Below are positions 33,056-42,455 of a DNA stretch of 52,200 bases, piece by piece (within the stretch, counting starts at the first letter, position 1; each line of letters opens with the position of its first letter). The notes beneath the pieces were generated by a model, which made no database searches, was not told the origin of the DNA, and worked only from the letters and a program-made list of their open reading frames with translations. The stretch is from Nocardia acidivorans NBRC 108247 (GTDB lineage Bacteria > Actinomycetota > Actinomycetes > Mycobacteriales > Mycobacteriaceae), in NCBI RefSeq assembly GCF_001625085.1, contig NZ_BDAW01000067.1:1-52200 (forward strand). The letters are read 5' to 3'. Made by a program: the position numbers and the translations under genes.

Positions 33056-34021
33056 ATGACGACAGCCGAACGCGACGTGCACACCTCCCACATCGCCGCC
33101 GTCCGCGCCTTCAACCGCCGGTACACCCGCGTCATCGGGGTGCTCCAGGGCGGACTGCTCGGCACCGAACACTCCCTCACCGAGGCGCGAATCCTGTTCG
33201 AACTCGCCAACTTCGGCGCCGCCGAGGTGGTGGACCTGCGCCGCGAACTCGATCTGGACGCGGGGTACCTGAGCCGCATACTGACCCGATTCGAAGACAA
33301 GGGCCTGGTCGCGCGCCGCCGCTCGGAGACCGACGGCCGCCGCCAGGTGGTCGAGCTGACCGATCGGGGCCGCACCGCCTTCGCCGAGGTCGACGCGCTC
33401 ACCCAGCATCAGATCGGCGAACTCCTGCGATCGCACTCCCCCGACACCCGCACCCGATTGGTCGGGGCCATGCACACCATCGAGCGGATTCTGGACCCGC
33501 ACTCCGAGCCCGACCCCGCGGCCGTGCTGGTGCGCGAACCCCGGCCCGGTGAGCACGGCTGGGTGATCGCCCGCAATGCCGAGCTCTACGCCCGCGAATT
33601 CGGCTGGAACGGCGACTACGAATCCCTCGTCGCCCGCATTGTCGCCGACTTCCTCAATTCCCATGACCCGCAACGGGAACGGGCCTGGATCGCCGAGTAC
33701 GACGGTGCGCCGGTCGGCTGCGTCTACTGCATGCGCGAGAACGACGACACCGCCCGGCTGCGCCTGCTCCTGGTCGAACCCTCGGCCCGCGGCCTCGGCG
33801 TCGGCAGTGCCCTGGTCGAGGAATGCCTGCGCTTCGCCACCGCCGCCGGATACCGCGAGATGGTGCTCTGGACCAATGACGTCCTGACCTCCGCGCGGCA
33901 CATCTACCAGCGCGCCGGATTCGAACTGGTGGAATCGAATCCGCACCACAGCTTCGGCGTGGATCTGGTCGGCCAGACCTGGCGGAGGGCACTTGATTTC
34001 CGAGCCGATCCGGACCGATAG
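33056..34021 (+). CDS. MarR-GNAT fusion: regulator with acetyltransferase domain
   Basis: A 321-residue two-domain protein. Residues 1-150 are a MarR winged helix (LTEARILFELANFG, VDLRRELDLDAGYLSRILTRFEDKGLVARRRSETDGR). Residues about 165-315 are a GNAT domain with the acetyl-CoA segment LLVEPSARGLGVGSALVEECL and YQRAGFELVES. Such fusions probably join transcription control to acetylation of small molecules or proteins; targets are unknown. GGAGG precedes ATG 33056. treX follows by nine bases, so trehalose or glycogen genes may be its targets. Confidence 0.9.
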   Translation: MTTAERDVHTSHIAAVRAFNRRYTRVIGVLQGGLLGTEHSLTEARILFELANFGAAEVVDLRRELDLDAGYLSRILTRFEDKGLVARRRSETDGRRQVVELTDRGRTAFAEVDALTQHQIGELLRSHSPDTRTRLVGAMHTIERILDPHSEPDPAAVLVREPRPGEHGWVIARNAELYAREFGWNGDYESLVARIVADFLNSHDPQRERAWIAEYDGAPVGCVYCMRENDDTARLRLLLVEPSARGLGVGSALVEECLRFATAAGYREMVLWTNDVLTSARHIYQRAGFELVESNPHHSFGVDLVGQTWRRALDFRADPDR

Positions 34022-34030
34022 GGTCTGGGC

Positions 34031-36148
34031 ATGGCTCCCGCGACGACCGATACGGCACCACCGGGTGTCTGGCCGGGAACCGCCTACCCGCTGGGCGCCA
34101 CCTATGACGGGGCGGGCACCAATTTCTCGGTGTTCTCCGAGGTCGCCAAGCGGGTCGATCTCTGTCTGCTGGGCGCGGACGATCGCGAGACGCGCATCGC
34201 CCTGGACGAGGTGGACGGATACGTCTGGCACGCCTATCTGCCCGGCATCGGCCCGGGACAGCGCTACGGCTTCCGGGTGCACGGACCGTTCGATCCGGCG
34301 CGCGGGCTGCGCTGCGATCCCAGCAAACTGCTCCTGGACCCGTACGGCAAGGCGTTCGAGGGCGATTTCGGAGCCGATGCCGCGCCCTACAACTACGGAC
34401 AGAACACCCTCGGGCACACCATGACCGGAGTGGTCATCAACCCGTTCTTCGACTGGGCCGACGATCGCGCGCCCAAACGCCCGTACCACGAGACGGTCAT
34501 CTACGAGACCCACGTCAAGGGGATGACCATCACCCACCCGGAGATCCCGCCGGAGTTGCGCGGCACCTACGCGGGCATGGCGCATCCGGCGATCGTGGCG
34601 CATCTGCGGAGCCTGGGCATCACCGCCGTCGAACTCATGCCCGTGCACCAGTTCCTGCACGACCGCATCCTGCTCGATCGCGGACTGCGCAACTACTGGG
34701 GCTACAACAGTTTCGGCTACTTCGCCCCGCACCTGGAATACGCCGCGAGCAAAACACCCGGTGCGGCCGTCACCGAATTCAAGGCCATGGTGCGCGCGCT
34801 GCACGCCGCGGGCATCGAGGTGATCCTGGATGTGGTCTACAACCACACCGCCGAGGGCAATGAATTCGGGCCGACACTCTCCTTCCGGGGCATCGACAAT
34901 GCCGCGTATTACCGTCTGGTGGACGATGATCCGCAGCACTACATGGATTACACCGGCACCGGCAACAGCCTCAATGTCCGGCATCCGCACACCCTGCAAC
35001 TGATTATGGATTCGCTCCGGTACTGGGTGCTCGATATGCACGTCGACGGTTTCCGGTTCGACCTCGCCGCCACCCTGGCCCGCGAATTGCATGATGTGGA
35101 CCGGCTTTCCACCTTCTTCGACCTGGTGCACCAGGATCCGGTGGTGAGCCAGGTCAAGCTCATCGCCGAACCCTGGGATGTCGGCGAGGGCGGCTATCAG
35201 GTCGGCAATTTCCCGGTCGCCTGGACCGAGTGGAACGGGAAATACCGTGACACCGTGCGGGATTACTGGCGCGGGCAACCGGCCACGCTGGGCGAGTTCG
35301 CCTCTCGGCTCACCGGCTCCTCGGATCTGTACGAGGCCACCGGCCGCCGCCCCAGCGCCAGTATCAATTTCGTCACCGCGCACGACGGTTTCACCCTCGC
35401 GGATCTGGTGTCCTACAACGACAAACACAATGACGCCAACGGCGAGGGCAATCGTGACGGCGAGCATTACAACCGCTCCTGGAACTGCGGCGTCGAAGGC
35501 CCCACCGACGATCCCGAGATCCTGGCCGTGCGCGCCCGGCAGAGTCGCAATCTGCTTGCCACCCTGCTGCTTTCACAGGGCACCCCGATGCTGCTGCACG
35601 GCGACGAACTCGGCCGCACCCAGGGCGGCAACAACAATGCCTACTGTCAGGACGCACCGCTGTCGTGGATGGACTGGTCCCTCATGCACACCAATACCGA
35701 GCTGCTCGAATTCACCCGCCGCGCGGTCGCCGTGCGCACCGCGCATCCGGTGTTCCGGCGGCGGCGTTTCTTCGACGGACGGCCCGCCACCACCCATGAC
35801 CATCCCGTTGACATCGCCTGGTTCACCCCCGCCGGAACCGAAATGACCGATGCCGATTGGGAAACCGGCTTCGGCCGCTCACTCACCGTATTCCTGAACG
35901 GCGACGGGATACGCGAACCGGGCCCGCGCGGGGAACGCATCGGCGACGACTCGTTCCTGCTCTGTTTCAATGCCCATGACGCCGACCTCGACTTCACCCT
36001 CCCGCCCGCCGAACACGGCGCGGCCTGGTCGGTGGAGCTGGACTGCTCCACACCCACCGGTGCGGCAGCGCACGACCAGCAGTTTCCCGCCTCGTCCACC
36101 ATGACAGTGCCCGCACGCTGTCTCCTCGTCCTGCGCCGTACGGCATGA
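34031..36148 (+). CDS. treX: Glycogen debranching enzyme TreX/GlgX
   Basis: A 705-residue GH13 isoamylase-type enzyme that cleaves alpha-1,6 branches. An N-terminal CBM48 (GATYDGAGTNFSVFSEVAKRVDLCLL) precedes the barrel with VVYNHTAEG, HVDGFRFDLA (nucleophile Asp), LIAEPWDVGEGGYQVG (acid Glu) and FVTAHDGFTL (third Asp). It supplies linear maltooligosaccharide for TreY. It overlaps treY by four bases (ATGA). Confidence 0.95.
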   Translation: MAPATTDTAPPGVWPGTAYPLGATYDGAGTNFSVFSEVAKRVDLCLLGADDRETRIALDEVDGYVWHAYLPGIGPGQRYGFRVHGPFDPARGLRCDPSKLLLDPYGKAFEGDFGADAAPYNYGQNTLGHTMTGVVINPFFDWADDRAPKRPYHETVIYETHVKGMTITHPEIPPELRGTYAGMAHPAIVAHLRSLGITAVELMPVHQFLHDRILLDRGLRNYWGYNSFGYFAPHLEYAASKTPGAAVTEFKAMVRALHAAGIEVILDVVYNHTAEGNEFGPTLSFRGIDNAAYYRLVDDDPQHYMDYTGTGNSLNVRHPHTLQLIMDSLRYWVLDMHVDGFRFDLAATLARELHDVDRLSTFFDLVHQDPVVSQVKLIAEPWDVGEGGYQVGNFPVAWTEWNGKYRDTVRDYWRGQPATLGEFASRLTGSSDLYEATGRRPSASINFVTAHDGFTLADLVSYNDKHNDANGEGNRDGEHYNRSWNCGVEGPTDDPEILAVRARQSRNLLATLLLSQGTPMLLHGDELGRTQGGNNNAYCQDAPLSWMDWSLMHTNTELLEFTRRAVAVRTAHPVFRRRRFFDGRPATTHDHPVDIAWFTPAGTEMTDADWETGFGRSLTVFLNGDGIREPGPRGERIGDDSFLLCFNAHDADLDFTLPPAEHGAAWSVELDCSTPTGAAAHDQQFPASSTMTVPARCLLVLRRTA

Positions 36149-38568
36149 TTCAGAAGGCCATGACCAGCACGCCCGAACATCACACCGGCCCCATCGCGCG
36201 GCAGACGCCCGTGCGCAGCACCTATCGACTCCAGCTGCGCCCCGACGCACTGACCTTCGCCGATGCCCGAGGCATTGCCGAATACCTGCAGCAACTGGGG
36301 ATTTCGCACCTGTATCTGTCCCCCGTCCTGACCGCCGGGCGCGGTTCCACACACGGCTACGACATCACCGATCCGACCACCGTCTCCTCGGCGCTGGGCG
36401 GCCCGACCGGACTCAAAGCGCTCTCGGACGAGGTGCGCGGCCGCGGTATGGGTTTGATCGTGGACCTGGTGCCCAACCATGTCGGCGTCGCCGATCCCCG
36501 GCAGAACCCGTGGTGGTGGGATGTGCTCACGCACGGGAAGGATTCGAAGTACGCGCACTACTTCGATATCGACTGGAGCCCGTCCAATGGCGCGGGCGGG
36601 CGGCTGGCGCTGCCGGTGCTCGCCAATGAGAACGATCCGGCGGCGCTGTCGGTGGATCGCGCCGGACTCGAACCCATGCTGGCGCTGCGTGATATGCGCT
36701 TCCCGATCGCGCCCGGCACCGATGGTGAGAACGCGCTGCGGATTCACGACAAGCAGCACTATCGGCTGGTGAATTGGAAGTCCGGGCTCTGCGGCTATCG
36801 GCGGTACTTCACCGTCGGCGGGCTGGCGGCGCTGCGGCAAGAGGATCCGGTGGTCTTCGAGGCCACCCATCGCGAACTCGCGGCCTGGTGTGAGCACGAT
36901 CTGATCGACGGGGTGCGCGTCGACCATCCGGACGGACTGGCCGATCCCACCGAATACCTCAGGCGTCTGCGCAAACTCATCGGACCGCACCGGCTGCTGC
37001 TGGTCGAGAAGGTGCTCGCGCACGGCGAACCCTTGGACTCCGGCCTGCCCATCGACGGCACCACCGGTTACGACGCGCTCGCCGATATCGGTGGCGTACT
37101 CATCGATCCCGATGGCGAGAAGATCCTCACCGATCTGTCCCGGCAGTTCACCGGGCACGGCAGCGACCGCGTCTGGTTCGAGGAGCATGAGCATCGGATC
37201 AAGCGGGCGGTAGCCGAGACCATGCTGGTGCCCGAGGTGCGGCGACTGGTCGCGGCGATCAAACGCGATGCGCGCGCGGACGCCTTCGACACCATGGCGC
37301 TGACCAACGCCACCATCGAGGTGCTCTCGCATATGCCGGTGGCGCGCGCGGATTACGCGCCGCTGGCCGGGACCATCGGCCGGGTGGTGGCCGAGGTGGC
37401 CGGGCGCAACAGCGAACTCACCGCACCGCTACAGGTGTTGGTCACCGCGCTCGCGGTCCGCGGCGAGGCGGCCACCCGCTTCCATCAGGTCGGCGGGGCC
37501 GTCACCGCGAAAGCCGTGGAGGACACCATGTTCTACCGCGCGGCGCGACTGGTCTCACTTCAGGAGATGGGCTCTGATCCGACGCGCTTCGGCGGTTCGG
37601 TCGTCGAATTCCATCTCGCCAATGCCGAGCGGGCCGCACGCTGGCCCGCCACCATGACCACGCTGTCCACCCACGACACCAAACGCGGTGAGGACACCCG
37701 GGCGCGCATCGGCATGCTCTCGCAGGTACCCGATATCTGGGCGCGATCGGTGGCCGCGTGGCATGAGATGGCCCCCGGCCCCGACGGCGCGACCGCGCTG
37801 TTCCTGCTGCAGAACATGTATGGCGCGTGGCCCGCGGACGGCAGACCCGCCGGGATCGTGCCGGGCTTCCGCGAACGCGTACATCAGTTCGCGGAGAAGG
37901 CCATTCGCGAGGCGGGCACCCAAACCTCATGGGAGGAGCCGGATCTCGAATTCGAGAACTCGGTGCATCGCTGGATAGATGCGGTGATCGACGGTCCGGT
38001 CGGCGTCGAAATGGGGGAATTCGTCACCGATCTGGCGACGCACGCCTGGACCGACGCCCTGGCACAGAAGCTGCTTCAGCTGTGCGGGCCGGGAATTCCG
38101 GATATCTATCAGGGCTGCGAACTCTGGGAGGATTCGCTGGTAGACCCCGACAATCGCAGACCCGTCGATTTCACCCACCGGTCACTGCTCTTGCAATCGC
38201 TCACCGGGACACCGGATCTGGACCCCACCGGCGCGGTGAAAATGTGGATAGTCGCCTATGCGCTATGGCTACGGCGAGAACGCCCCGAATGCTTTGTCGG
38301 CGGGACGTACACGCCATTGTTCGCCTCCGGTGATCACGCCAAACACCTCGTGTCGTACGCCCGCGGGCGTAATGGCGAGACCCCGGAGGTGATCGTCGCC
38401 GTCACCCGGCACAGCATTCGGCTCGACGAAGCCGGTGGGTGGGGCGATACCGTTCTCGATCTGCCACAGGGACATTGGACCGATCGGCTGACCGGCCATA
38501 CTTTCTCCGGGCGATCGCGATTGGAGAAGCTGTTCGCCCGGTTGCCCGTGGCCCTATTGGTGCGTTGA
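36145..38568 (+). CDS. treY: Maltooligosyltrehalose synthase
   Basis: An 807-residue GH13 enzyme that converts the reducing end of maltodextrin into a trehalose unit. N-terminal TYRLQL, YLQQLGISHLYLSPVL and GSTHGYDITDPTTVSS are diagnostic; then VDLVPNHVG, GVRVDHPDGLADP and LLVEKVLAHGE hold the active-site acids. The C-terminus has DIYQGCELWEDSLVDPDNRRPVDF. ATG 36145 overlaps treX; ATG 36160 is an alternative start. The usual partner treZ is not downstream. Confidence 0.96.
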   Translation: MIQKAMTSTPEHHTGPIARQTPVRSTYRLQLRPDALTFADARGIAEYLQQLGISHLYLSPVLTAGRGSTHGYDITDPTTVSSALGGPTGLKALSDEVRGRGMGLIVDLVPNHVGVADPRQNPWWWDVLTHGKDSKYAHYFDIDWSPSNGAGGRLALPVLANENDPAALSVDRAGLEPMLALRDMRFPIAPGTDGENALRIHDKQHYRLVNWKSGLCGYRRYFTVGGLAALRQEDPVVFEATHRELAAWCEHDLIDGVRVDHPDGLADPTEYLRRLRKLIGPHRLLLVEKVLAHGEPLDSGLPIDGTTGYDALADIGGVLIDPDGEKILTDLSRQFTGHGSDRVWFEEHEHRIKRAVAETMLVPEVRRLVAAIKRDARADAFDTMALTNATIEVLSHMPVARADYAPLAGTIGRVVAEVAGRNSELTAPLQVLVTALAVRGEAATRFHQVGGAVTAKAVEDTMFYRAARLVSLQEMGSDPTRFGGSVVEFHLANAERAARWPATMTTLSTHDTKRGEDTRARIGMLSQVPDIWARSVAAWHEMAPGPDGATALFLLQNMYGAWPADGRPAGIVPGFRERVHQFAEKAIREAGTQTSWEEPDLEFENSVHRWIDAVIDGPVGVEMGEFVTDLATHAWTDALAQKLLQLCGPGIPDIYQGCELWEDSLVDPDNRRPVDFTHRSLLLQSLTGTPDLDPTGAVKMWIVAYALWLRRERPECFVGGTYTPLFASGDHAKHLVSYARGRNGETPEVIVAVTRHSIRLDEAGGWGDTVLDLPQGHWTDRLTGHTFSGRSRLEKLFARLPVALLVR

Positions 38569-38580
38569 GGGAAATAGGTT

Positions 38581-38820
38581 TCAGAGGGTCGGGCACCACG
38601 CGCCGGCACCCGGCGGGGGCGCGGGAATAATCTTCTCGGGGGCCGGGACCACCTTTTCCGGCGCCACACCTGCGGGCAGGGACTTTCCGGGTCCGGCTCC
38701 GGGTACCGGCGCGGCGGGGCCGGTATCACCCGAGGCCCAGGCCGCGGACGGATTCAATGTGAATACGGTGGCGCAAACAAACGCACCGACAAGCAGGCCG
38801 ATGGGCTTCTTTTCCGTCAT
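38581..38820 (-). CDS. Small secreted proline-rich protein
   Basis: A 79-residue protein with a signal peptide (IGLLVGAFVCATVFTL, cleavage after AWA at about residue 29) and a mature part with a PAPEKxxPAPEK-like short repeat (APEKVVPAPEKIIPAP). One terminal Cys (76). No clear ribosome site at ATG 38820; a GTG at 38844 is also possible. Convergent with treY (12 bases). Function unknown. Confidence 0.6.
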   Translation of the reverse strand: MTEKKPIGLLVGAFVCATVFTLNPSAAWASGDTGPAAPVPGAGPGKSLPAGVAPEKVVPAPEKIIPAPPPGAGAWCPTL

Positions 38821-38946
38821 GCGTTGTGACGATACCGGTGACACAACAGGATTCGCGGTATCTGAAGGTCGTTCGGCGGGTTACCGGCATGTTCGCACGC
38901 GATCGCCCGGGGCGAATACCGCTTCGGCGCGCCGAGAAACCGCGTT

Positions 38947-39945
38947 TCACGGTGCGTCGGGAAAGCCGAACAGCGCGACCAATCCGGGGTTGTGATGAAA
39001 CGCGACCACTTGTGAAACACCGGTATTCGTCACCGTCAGCACCACAATTCCGTCCGGGCGCGGGACGCCGTCCGCATCCCGGCGATAGATCACCGCGGCG
39101 GGCTGGCCGTTGGCGGCGGTGGGGACCATCCGCCAATCCCCCGACACGCCCATCACGTGCGTGTCGAGCAGCCGCAGACACCGAACCCGCCCCGCCTGCC
39201 AGTCGCGGAACGGCGTGGCCTCGAGGGTGGCGTCCGTGCGCAGCACCTGTTCCAGCAGTCCGGCATCGGACCGCTCGAAGGCCGCGATGTATCCGTCGAG
39301 CAGTGCGCGCGCCCGCTCATCGGTCGGCTCGAGCGACTCCCCCGGCTCCGGCCGGAGTTCCGCGAGCCGGGCCCGGGCCCGTTGCAGCCCGCTCTTGACC
39401 GCCGCGCGGGTGGTGCCGAGTATTTCGGCGGTCTCCGCCGCCGAGAAGGCCAGCACCTCGCACAGAATCAGCATCGCGCGCTGCCGGGCCGGCAGGTGCT
39501 GCAGGCTCGCGATGAGCGCCAACCGCAGCGATTCGCGTGCGATCACGGTGGCCGCCGGATCGTCCACGGCCGGGGCGATCCAACTGTCCGGCAATGGTTC
39601 CAGCCACGAAACCTCGCCCGCTGCAAGAGAACTCGGCCTTCGACCGGAATCCTCGGCCGGTCCGCCCAATCCGGAGGGCAGCACCCGCATCCGCCGCGGC
39701 TGCACCGCGGTCAGGCACACATTGGTGGCTATCCGATACAGCCAGGACCGCACCGAGGCCCGGCCCTCGAATCCTGCGTAGGCCCGCCAGGCTCGCAGGT
39801 AGGTCTCCTGCACCAGATCCTCGGCGTCATGCGCCGAGCCGACCATCCGATAGCAGTGCGCCAGCAATTCCCGCCGATACGGCTCGGTATCGGCGGCGAA
39901 CCCGTCCCGGTTCGGCTCCGCCGCGGTCGATCCCCTGCCTGCCAT
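38947..39945 (-). CDS. ECF sigma factor with C-terminal SnoaL-like domain
   Basis: A 332-residue sigma factor. Region 2 (about 20-90) has YRRELLAHCYRMVGSAHDAEDLVQETYLRAW; region 4 (about 140-200) has LPARQRAMLILCEVLAFSAAETAEILGTTRAAVKSGLQRARA. The last about 125 residues form a SnoaL/NTF2-like domain, as in SigG/SigJ-type and ECF41-like factors where this domain replaces an anti-sigma in control. No anti-sigma gene is adjacent. GAGGAG lies six bases before the ATG. Confidence 0.92.
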   Translation of the reverse strand: MAGRGSTAAEPNRDGFAADTEPYRRELLAHCYRMVGSAHDAEDLVQETYLRAWRAYAGFEGRASVRSWLYRIATNVCLTAVQPRRMRVLPSGLGGPAEDSGRRPSSLAAGEVSWLEPLPDSWIAPAVDDPAATVIARESLRLALIASLQHLPARQRAMLILCEVLAFSAAETAEILGTTRAAVKSGLQRARARLAELRPEPGESLEPTDERARALLDGYIAAFERSDAGLLEQVLRTDATLEATPFRDWQAGRVRCLRLLDTHVMGVSGDWRMVPTAANGQPAAVIYRRDADGVPRPDGIVVLTVTNTGVSQVVAFHHNPGLVALFGFPDAP

Positions 39946-40047
39946 GCACTACTCCTCGTCCGGGCCGGTCCCGACGTGCGGGACTGTCACCCTTACGACT
40001 CGGGCACCGCCGCGCAGGAATCGAACCGCAGGTCGGAGCGCCGGGGC

Positions 40048-41055
40048 TCAGGGCAGCAGGGCCAGTTTGCCGATGGTAGTCCGGTTCTCCAGCTCCGCGA
40101 GCACCTTCGGCCCGTCCGCCAGATCATGGGTGCCGGGAGTGCCGGGGCGCACGACACCGGCGGTCAGCAGCGCGCCGAGTTCGGCCATGAGCGCGCCGAA
40201 CAATCGCGGCGCGGCCTCGGCGAGCACGCCGATATTGACACCGAGGAGCTGAATCTGGTGCCTGTACACCAGATCCCAGTTGGTGAGCGCGGCCTCGCCG
40301 CCCGGTAGGCCGAAGACCACCACCCGGCCGGTGATCCGCTTGGCCGCGCGCAGGCTGGCGTCGAAGGTGTCACCACCGACGCATTCGAGTACCAGATCGG
40401 CCCCGCCGTCGGTGCAGGCCAATACCTCGGCGGCGAGCCGATCGGAACGGGAGTCCACGACGTGATCCGCGCCGAGCGCCCGCACGATCTCGTGTTTGGC
40501 GGGTGCGGCCGCGGCGATGACCGTCGCGCCGTAATGCTTGGCCAGGGTCACCGCGGCCTGCCCGGTCGCACCCGCGGCGGCGTGGATCAGCACGGTCTCC
40601 CCCGCGGCGATCCGGCCGAGGATCTTGACCGCGGCCAGGGCCGTGGGCCAGTTCACGGCGAGACCCAGCGCCTGTTCGGCCGTCCAACCGGGCGGCACCG
40701 GCAGGACGGCCCGCGCGGGCAGCACCATGTACTCGGCGAAGGCCCCATAGCCGACGCCGGTGACGCATGTGCCCGGCCGCGGATCGCCGACCCCGTCGCC
40801 GATCGCCACCACCTCACCGGCCCCCTCGAATCCGGCCAGGTACGGCGGTCGGGGACCGTTCCCGAATGCGCCGTGGGCCTGGGAGACATCGGCGAAATTG
40901 ACCCCGGCGGCGGCGACGCGGATGAGCACCTCACCCGGCCCCGGGCTCGGCACCGGTGCGTCGGTGATCGAACGCATATCCTGCGGGCCGCGCAGCGAGG
41001 TCTGTCGCAGGGCGCGCATGGTGGTCGGAAGAGTCACGGCGGTCAGCTCTCTCAT
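40048..41055 (-). CDS. NADPH:quinone oxidoreductase-type MDR protein
   Basis: A 335-residue zinc-free medium-chain dehydrogenase: GEVLIRVAAAGVNFADV, GFEGAGEVVAIGDGV, LIHAAAGATGQAAVTLAKHYGATVIA (Rossmann nucleotide site) and DLVLECVGG. Reduces quinones or enones with NADPH; substrate unknown. GAGAGG precedes ATG 41055; the ATG at 41019 (MRALRQTS) fits the family's usual start equally well. Confidence 0.9.
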   Translation of the reverse strand: MRELTAVTLPTTMRALRQTSLRGPQDMRSITDAPVPSPGPGEVLIRVAAAGVNFADVSQAHGAFGNGPRPPYLAGFEGAGEVVAIGDGVGDPRPGTCVTGVGYGAFAEYMVLPARAVLPVPPGWTAEQALGLAVNWPTALAAVKILGRIAAGETVLIHAAAGATGQAAVTLAKHYGATVIAAAAPAKHEIVRALGADHVVDSRSDRLAAEVLACTDGGADLVLECVGGDTFDASLRAAKRITGRVVVFGLPGGEAALTNWDLVYRHQIQLLGVNIGVLAEAAPRLFGALMAELGALLTAGVVRPGTPGTHDLADGPKVLAELENRTTIGKLALLP

Positions 41056-41132
41056 CGCGGGCGACCTCTCGGACGGGTCGCGCCATCGACGGGTAGACCC
41101 GGCGCACCGTGCGAAGGAATCGCGACCGATGC

Positions 41133-42323
41133 TCACACCGCCTGCTTCATCGCCTCCGGGATCGGTTCGGGTTCGGGCTCCGGGGTGTCGAGCGGACCCA
41201 GTTCGGTGGGTTCGATCAGGGCGGAAGGGATTGGGCCGACCAGACTTTCATGCCAGCGCCTGAGATTGTCGGGGTGGTAGTCGCGCGCGTGCCGGGCCGA
41301 GGAGGCCAGATAGCTGGCCTGGTCGGTGGGGGTGAGAATGCGCCGCCAGGAATCCCAATAGAAGCGCGGACTGCGCGGATTGCGGAGCAGGCGGATGAAA
41401 TTGAGCACCCGGAATGCCGGGCCCAGCGAATTGTGCAGCAGCAGATGCTTTTTCGGCGGATGCGGGCAGTGTTCGCGCAGGGTGGTGAGGCGGGTGTGAT
41501 CGAAGCGAAGGCCCTCGGCCTCGGCCTCGCGAATCATCCAGTGCAGCGTGATGTCCGAGAGCGCGCATTCGGGGTAACCGCCGCCGATATCGCTGTGCAC
41601 GCCCTCGAACCAGACCTGTTTCACCCGATCGGTGCGGCGGTATTTGTGACCGATCTCGACCGGGACCTCCCACAGACAGGGTTCGAAGGCGCGGCGGCGT
41701 TCGTTCAGCGCCAGCGCCTGCCGCGCACAGTGGACGGTATTGGACAGCCGCACATCGTGGAAGCGGTGCCGCCAGGCGGTGATACCGGGAATGCCCATGG
41801 CGCCCACGGTGTCGAAGACGCCCAGGAAGTTGATCACCACCGGATCGGGATAGCAGTTTGCCCTGCGGAATTCCGCCCATTCGGGGGGATCCGGATCATC
41901 CGGGTGCGCCTTGCGGGTGTGGTAGATCTTCAGCGCGTCCGGATATTTACCGTCGATCATGGCCCGGTAGGTAAGGATGCCGAGGCGATGGATCATCCCG
42001 GCCAGGCTGCGTGCGGTGTACGCGCCGCGGCTGAAGCCGAAGATGAATATCTCGTCGCCGGGCTCCCAATTGAGCGCCAATTGCCAGTAGGCGGCCGAGA
42101 GATTGGCCTCCAACCCGAGCCCGAACGCGCCGCCGAGCAGCCGGTCGGTGGTGAATCCGCGGGCGCCGGGACCCGAGATGTAATACACGCGCTGACCGAC
42201 GGTATCGCCGTGCGGATCGGCACCGGCATGGCAGACGGTCTGGGCGATTTTGACGATGTTCGAGACCGTCGTGGACGATTCGGCCTTCCAGGTGCCGTCG
42301 CAGCACACCACAAGTCTTTTCAT
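41133..42323 (-). CDS. DUF2235 alpha/beta-hydrolase (Tle1 phospholipase-like)
   Basis: A 396-residue protein with the DUF2235 start KRLVVCCDGTWK, then FIFGFSRGAYTARSLAGMI (nucleophile Ser98 in GFSRG), VVINFLGVFDTVGAMGIP and VWFEGVHSDIGGGYPE (late Asp/His). The family includes type VI lipase effectors of the Tle1 group, but no secretion genes, immunity gene or signal peptide are here, so a housekeeping hydrolase is more likely. GGGAGG lies nine bases before ATG. Confidence 0.88.
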   Translation of the reverse strand: MKRLVVCCDGTWKAESSTTVSNIVKIAQTVCHAGADPHGDTVGQRVYYISGPGARGFTTDRLLGGAFGLGLEANLSAAYWQLALNWEPGDEIFIFGFSRGAYTARSLAGMIHRLGILTYRAMIDGKYPDALKIYHTRKAHPDDPDPPEWAEFRRANCYPDPVVINFLGVFDTVGAMGIPGITAWRHRFHDVRLSNTVHCARQALALNERRRAFEPCLWEVPVEIGHKYRRTDRVKQVWFEGVHSDIGGGYPECALSDITLHWMIREAEAEGLRFDHTRLTTLREHCPHPPKKHLLLHNSLGPAFRVLNFIRLLRNPRSPRFYWDSWRRILTPTDQASYLASSARHARDYHPDNLRRWHESLVGPIPSALIEPTELGPLDTPEPEPEPIPEAMKQAV

Positions 42324-42455
42324 GAACAGATCCTCCCGCCGCGAGCATCGGGTCTCCTGCGTAGTGGACTACTCGGATTCATCGCGGGAACCGGGTGTTC
42401 GCGTTATCCCGGACCGCTCATAATTCGTTCATGATCGAGATGGCACCGTGGGCGC

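Noticed and set aside
32987..35467. Very long minus-strand frame (826 codons) opposite the MarR-GNAT and treX genes.
   Set aside because: It spans two well-supported genes and their gap, and the translation has no recognisable domains; a GC-skew artefact.
35647..37332. 561-codon minus-strand frame opposite treX/treY.
   Set aside because: Antisense shadow of two enzymes with clear GH13 motifs.
41133..42323. DUF2235 protein as a type VI secretion effector.
   Set aside because: No secretion genes, immunity partner or delivery domain; actinobacteria of this kind lack type VI systems.
42361..42372. GTAGTGGACTAC palindrome between DUF2235 and the orphan response regulator.
   Set aside because: Only five-base arms; could be chance, although its position in a divergent promoter would fit a binding site.
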